Assembly: GCF_017814945.1 (NCBI RefSeq)
Contig: NZ_JAGIPX010000033.1
Location: 1-64,000 of the forward strand
Reading direction: 5' to 3'
Origin: Paraburkholderia sp. LEh10
Lineage (GTDB): Bacteria; Pseudomonadota; Gammaproteobacteria; Burkholderiales; Burkholderiaceae
Length of the DNA: 64,000 nucleotides
Shown: piece by piece, positions 60,083 through 64,000 of the stretch
How the letters are laid out: each line of letters starts with the position of its first letter
Position numbering within the stretch: position 1 is the first letter of the stretch
Program-made: the position numbers and the translations under genes
Notes under the pieces: model-generated
Database searches by the model: none
Told to the model about the DNA's origin: nothing
What the model saw: only the letters and a program-made list of their open reading frames with translations

Positions 60083-60582
60083 CGCTATTTATTCGCGGCG
60101 GAATATTAGCCGCCCACGCCGGAACCAATCGGTAACACACCGTGACGGCCACTCGTCGTCACGCACCCTTTAGCATATTCTGATTGTACAAGACGCGCTT
60201 GAGCAGGTTGATCGGCCGCTATCGGGCGTCGTCACAGCCGCCTAAATTCTCGGGCCCGCCGAGCCTGCAATTGCCCGCGAATCGGATTGACCGAAGGAAT
60301 GGGATGTAGACGACCTTCTTCGCTCACGGGCGACATCGCGACGCGGTTGGAGGTTAAGACAGGCGAGCTGCGCGGCAAGGCGCAGCAGTTATGCGCGGAT
60401 GCGACGGAGCTCGAGCGCGATGCACGGTCGTCGAGCGGGCTTGGTGCTGACGGGCGCTGCAGTAATCGGCTTCGTACTTCGGAGTGACGCTGCGGCGGCT
60501 CGCGCGGAGGTGAACGGCGCGCGCCGCGTTCAACGCGTGCGATGAGGGCGGCGCGAGTGCAAATAAACGGGCGGAGCCTGAT
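60083..60582. other. Gap between murQ and the YihY-family fragment
   Basis: About 500 bases without a clear gene. A 66-residue plus-strand frame (60287-60487), containing GELRGKAQQLCADATELERD, is helix-like but unrecognised and has no good ribosome binding site. Confidence 0.4.
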
Positions 60583-60813
60583 GTGAACACAACCAACGAT
60601 ACACGCAAGCGCGCGTTGCGCTTTGTTGCCGCGCATCCCGCGCAATTCATATTCCAGGTCGGCAAGGGGTTCCGCAAAAACCAGGGGCTGCTGCTCGCCG
60701 GCGCGATCGCCTACTACGCATTGCTGTCAATCGTGCCACTGCTCATTCTCGTTGTGATCGCGTTCAGTCATTTCATCGGCGAGCAGTTGCTGCTCGACAC
60801 GCTGGAACGTCTG
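60583..60813 (+). pseudogene. YihY/BrkB-family membrane protein, N-terminal fragment
   Basis: A GTG start (VNTTNDTRKRALRFVAAHPA) leads into FIFQVGKGFRKNQGLLLAGA and IAYYALLSIVPLLILVVIAF, the first amphipathic segment and first membrane helix of YihY/BrkB (formerly RNase BN-like) proteins. After LLLDTLERL the similarity ends and a stop follows at 60844-60846. Family members are about 280-400 residues, so three quarters are missing. The break abuts Tn3-type debris. Confidence 0.7.
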
Positions 60814-60849
60814 CACTTTCCACCTCTTCAACACATCGCTGCTTGATTG

Positions 60850-61210
60850 GATCTGGTCGCCGATGGCCAGCGCTTCGAAACCCAGTTGACACCCCTTTCA
60901 GACCTGCCATTCCCCCAGGTACTTCGGCCTCGACAAAGACATCAGCCAACAACGCCGTTGCCAACCATGTGTCGTTCAACCTGACGGTCTTCGGCGCTTA
61001 CGAATACGAGAGCCATTACGTGTTCAATGTGCTCTACAACGATATCTCCAACATCCGCCCACGGTTGCATCCCACCGATACATACGGCCCTAACCACGCA
61101 AACTACTGGACCCGGTATGCCTTCGGCTATCAGTTCGCGCCGCGCTATCGCGACTTCCACAAGAAACTCGGCGGCCTCGATGGCCGCCGGCGCGACGCAG
61201 GCCGCGTGTA
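60850..61210 (+). mobile_element. Decayed Tn3-family transposase fragment
   Basis: Three reading frames together spell the C-terminal catalytic region of a Tn3-type TnpA: DGQRFETQLTPL near 60861, FGLDKDISQQRR near 60922, then ESHYVFNVLYNDISNIRPRL, HPTDTYGPNHANYWTRYAFG and YQFAPRYRDFHKKLGGL. The TDTYG segment corresponds to the TDTHG motif preceding the last catalytic region. Multiple frameshifts and no N-terminus: inactive. Confidence 0.75.
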
Positions 61211-61723
61211 TCGTAGGGCGGTACTTGTCACGGACTTACGAACGTGGCCGCATCCAACACTCGTGCTTCAAGACGTCCACCTCCACGTCTTGCCTGCATC
61301 CCGCTAGCGCAGCGCGCCCGGCAAAATTCGCCATCCGGTCAGTAGCGGGTAAGCTACGGACAGCCTGGATGACGGTTTGACTGCCCGTTTGGAAGAAAAA
61401 GTCGCGCGCGCTACGTGCAGCCGCTACTTCTCGCAAACCCTCAACAACAGTTGCCTTGCCGCGCACTATCATGAAAATTGATCGCGACGGCTGCCAAGGG
61501 CGTCTAGTCAGGCGGCGAGACGCGGCAGATCCGGAGTGGGAGTGGGCCGTTTCAGGCCAGGAGTACGTTCGCAGGACTTTGCGTGCTGCCGCGCTCGCCG
61601 TCGTCGTCGGGTTTCCCGGATCGCTAGCTGCAGCCATGGCGGCCGATGTTGTGGCAAGCTCCGTCGGGCAATTCAGCCCTGCCAAGACAATGACGCGCCA
61701 CACCTGACTCTCTTTTCATTCAT
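61211..61723. other. Gap upstream of phaC
   Basis: About 510 bases. Overlapping frames on both strands exist (for example 61456-61707 plus) but neither has a known domain. The promoter of phaC is presumably here; no boxes are assigned with confidence. Confidence 0.4.
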
Positions 61724-63523
61724 ATGCGAGCCATCGAGACACCATCGTCCCCTGCCCCCGTCTCGCCGGCACGCCTGACCGGGCCGGCCACTGGGACGGG
61801 TCCTGAAACGGAATCGCCGCAGGCGGCGTTCGAAGCCACATTGACGCGGCTCGACCGGGCCGTCTATGCGGCATTCGCCCGCGCCTCAGGTGGCGGGTCG
61901 CCTGCCTCCCTCGTGCTCGCGTGGCTCGACTGGATGCTTCATTTTGCCTGCACGCCGGGCAAGCAGTACGCACTCGCGACTGACGTGCTCGCCTACCTGG
62001 AATCCTTCATGACCGGATCGTTGCCCGATCACCTCGGGAACGACGATCCGCGGTTCGACGACCCTGGCTGGGGTCATTGGCCCTTCAACCTGCTGCGCAA
62101 CACATTCGCCCAATACGATTCGTTCTGGCAGCAGGCGACCACCAACGTGCGTGGCGTTAACCCGCGCAACGAACAGATGATGCACTTCGCTGCGCGGCAA
62201 GCGACAGACGTCCTGTCGCCGGCCAATTGCTGGTGGCTGAATCCCCAGGTGCTGCGGGCGATTGTTGAGACAGGGGGGAGCAACTTCATCAAAGGGGCAC
62301 ACAATTGGCTCGAAGACCTGGGGGACCTGCTTGCGTCCCGCGTACCGGGCAGTTCGAATCGCAGGTTCGCTCCGCATCAACTTGGCCGCGACGTTGCGGC
62401 CACGCCCGGCAAGATCGTCTTTCGCAATCCGCTGATAGAACTGATCCAGTACCAGCCACAGAGTCCCACAGTCTGGCGCGAGCCGGTATTGCTCGTGCCT
62501 TCGTGGATACTTAAATACTACATTCTGGATCTTTCGCCACCTCACTCCCTGGTCCGCTATCTCGTCGAGCGCGGACATACGGTCTTCATGATTTCATGGC
62601 GCAACCCGCATGGGGAGGCACGGGATCTCGGATTGACTGATTATCTTGAAACCGGCCTGTTCGACGCACTCAAACAGGTCCACCGCATCACGAGCGCTCC
62701 TGTGCATGCGGCAGGCTATTGCCTTGGCGGTACGCTCCTCGCAATCGGGGCCGCCGCACATGCGCGGGCGCGTCGAAAGGAGATTCCCGAGCTGAAGACG
62801 ATCACGCTCTTCGCTGCACAGACCGACTTCAGCGAGCCGGGAGAGCTGGGTCTGTTCGTCGACTCCAGCAGACTGGCATATCTCGATGCACTTATGTGGG
62901 AACAGGGTTATCTGGACGGCGAACAGATGGCTGCGGTATTCCAGATGTTGCGCTCGCACGATCTGATCTGGTCGCGCCTCGTACGGGAATACCTGCTCGG
63001 CACGCGTACACAGCCCACCGACCTGATGGCCTGGAGCGCCGACACCACCCGGTTGCCGTACCGGCTCCATCTTGAGACGCTCACGCATCTGTATCTGCAC
63101 AATGACCTCGCCGATGGCAGGTATCATGCGCTCGGAAAACCGGTGCACCTTGGCGCGCTGAACGTGCCGATGTTTGTTGTGGGTACGGAACGCGATCACG
63201 TTTCGCCATGGCGCTCCGTCTACAAGCTCCACCTGTTGACCGACACAGAGATCGGTTTCGTGCTGACATCGGGAGGGCACAATGCGGGCATCGTTTCCGT
63301 CCCTGGCCATGCGCACCGGTTTCGCTTTCGGATCAGGCACAAGGGCGAACATTACATGAGTCCGGCCGAGTGGCTCGAGGTCACACCGGTGCAGCACGAC
63401 TCATGGTGGCCCTGCTGGCAGCAATGGCTCGCCGGTCGTTCGGGCAGCCGCGTCGATCCGCCACCCGTCGGTGCAGGGACCACGCTGGGTGATGCGCCTG
63501 GATCGTACGTGCGCGAATGCTGA
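61724..63523 (+). CDS. phaC: Polyhydroxyalkanoate synthase, class I type
   Basis: A 599-residue PHA synthase. An N-terminal domain of about 190 residues includes FMTGSLPDHLGNDDPRFDDP and WWLNPQVLRAIVETGGSNFI. The catalytic domain has the modified lipase box AGYCLGGTLLAIGA (Cys333), the general-base Asp491 in VVGTERDHVSPW and His519 in SGGHNAGI. It also shows FMISWRNPHGEARDLGLTDY, another family marker. It polymerises hydroxyacyl-CoA to PHA at the granule surface. Neither phaA nor phaB follows; the next gene is unrecognised. The only other PHA gene in the window is phaZ at 40.7 kb. Confidence 0.93.
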   Translation: MRAIETPSSPAPVSPARLTGPATGTGPETESPQAAFEATLTRLDRAVYAAFARASGGGSPASLVLAWLDWMLHFACTPGKQYALATDVLAYLESFMTGSLPDHLGNDDPRFDDPGWGHWPFNLLRNTFAQYDSFWQQATTNVRGVNPRNEQMMHFAARQATDVLSPANCWWLNPQVLRAIVETGGSNFIKGAHNWLEDLGDLLASRVPGSSNRRFAPHQLGRDVAATPGKIVFRNPLIELIQYQPQSPTVWREPVLLVPSWILKYYILDLSPPHSLVRYLVERGHTVFMISWRNPHGEARDLGLTDYLETGLFDALKQVHRITSAPVHAAGYCLGGTLLAIGAAAHARARRKEIPELKTITLFAAQTDFSEPGELGLFVDSSRLAYLDALMWEQGYLDGEQMAAVFQMLRSHDLIWSRLVREYLLGTRTQPTDLMAWSADTTRLPYRLHLETLTHLYLHNDLADGRYHALGKPVHLGALNVPMFVVGTERDHVSPWRSVYKLHLLTDTEIGFVLTSGGHNAGIVSVPGHAHRFRFRIRHKGEHYMSPAEWLEVTPVQHDSWWPCWQQWLAGRSGSRVDPPPVGAGTTLGDAPGSYVREC

Positions 63524-63609
63524 CGGCACGCTCGACCACGCCAGAAGCAGCCGGCTCAGGAGACCTGATTCCCCAGTCCCCTCGAGTTCGTAACAAACGA
63601 AATGCCGTT

Positions 63610-64000
63610 ATGACGCATAAGCCGAATCGCGCTACGCAGCCACGAGTGCAGGGCCAGGCGCCGCAAGTCATCGCCCTGCCCCGGCCCGGCTCGGGTTCGG
63701 CTGTGCCGATGATGACGGCGTTGTCGTTTCGCGCGCGCTTGCGCGAATTCGCACCGGCGCCGCTGCCTGCCAGGACGTTGGGCGCCTTGCTGCCGGGAGC
63801 CAACGGCGTCAATCGTCCCGTTACGGGCCGGCGGACAGCGCCGGCGGGCTACGGGTCGAACTGGATCGCCGGCGATGTGGAAGGAATCGCACGTAGTCTG
63901 CGCAGCCTCGGCGATTATGCAGCGCTGCTTGACATGAATGAACGCTATTTTCTTGATGCGATCCGTGTAATCTTTCAGGAGCAGTGGCTCGCGCGTGGCA
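63610..64000 (+). CDS. Unrecognised protein, 5' part only (runs off the window)
   Basis: An open frame from ATG 63610 to the window edge, at least 130 residues without a stop. It starts MTHKPNRATQPRVQGQAPQV, has a Pro/Ala/Arg-rich first 80 residues, then a more ordered part GSNWIAGDVEGIARSLRSLG, DYAALLDMNERYFLDAIRVI and FQEQWLARG. The helical end resembles a phasin or another PHA-granule protein in character, but no family motif is certain. It lies 86 bases after phaC on the same strand, so a PHA-related role is possible. Confidence 0.5.
   Translation, partial: MTHKPNRATQPRVQGQAPQVIALPRPGSGSAVPMMTALSFRARLREFAPAPLPARTLGALLPGANGVNRPVTGRRTAPAGYGSNWIAGDVEGIARSLRSLGDYAALLDMNERYFLDAIRVIFQEQWLARG

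Noticed and set aside
1..64000. CRISPR arrays, tRNA or rRNA genes
   Set aside because: No regularly spaced repeats, cloverleaf-like sequences or ribosomal RNA landmarks were found on reading both strands.

Overview
The window looks like a piece of a secondary replicon or accessory chromosome region from Burkholderia sensu lato (Paraburkholderia/Caballeronia type). This is inferred from the high GC with strong GC3 bias, the dense sulfonate/organosulfur genes of the DszC/SfnB and SsuD families, a second groESL pair, polyhydroxyalkanoate genes and a levansucrase-levanase locus. No rRNA, tRNA or CRISPR array was seen.

Layout. (1) 1-2.5 kb: a secreted BNR/Asp-box (sialidase-like) protein with a hairpin behind it. 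(2) 3.2-32.7 kb: a large organosulfur scavenging island. It holds a monooxygenase - aldolase - cysteine-dioxygenase-like - rhodanese operon, six substrate-binding proteins (one broken), two complete ABC systems, a truncated permease, five DszC/SfnB-like flavin monooxygenases (one frameshifted), four luciferase-like monooxygenases (one in the first operon, three in the long minus-strand run), and a groESL pair behind a degenerate CIRCE operator. Several genes here are broken (DUF971, LysR/SBP chimera, alpha/beta hydrolase, permease), so the island is being eroded. (3) 33.3-39.2 kb: a fructan locus. Levansucrase, a short GntR regulator and a GH32 fructanase are transcribed leftward from a region with two perfect 16-bp LacI-type operators; a LacI regulator and an orphan sugar-binding protein read rightward. 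(4) 39.2-40.7 kb: insertion-sequence debris. (5) 40.7-41.9 kb: intracellular PHB depolymerase PhaZ. (6) 42.2-55.2 kb: an unusual small-molecule gene cluster. (7) 55.2-61.2 kb: an AraC/GlxA-type regulator, a graveyard of IS110/IS6/Tn3-like remnants, a small HTH protein and MurQ. (8) 61.7-64 kb: PHA synthase PhaC and the start of an unrecognised gene that runs off the end.

The most interesting part is region 6. A LysR (ArgP-like) regulator, a divergent monooxygenase-MFS exporter pair, and a tightly overlapping nine-gene run encode a DUF1611 protein, a diverged EPSP-synthase-fold protein lacking the catalytic acids, a PhyH-type Fe(II)/2-oxoglutarate oxygenase, a HisC-like aminotransferase, two ATP-grasp ligases, a haem-oxygenase-like diiron oxidase, a [2Fe-2S] ferredoxin and a flavin reductase. 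There is no NRPS or PKS. This looks like a cluster that builds, oxidises and ligates an unusual amino acid and exports the product. I do not recognise it as a described pathway.

The sulfur genes plausibly act together: the ABC systems import sulfonates/sulfate esters, the flavin monooxygenases release sulfite, and the aldolase/dioxygenase/rhodanese set handles the remaining carbon or thiol species. All functions are inferred from recognised family motifs; no search was run.
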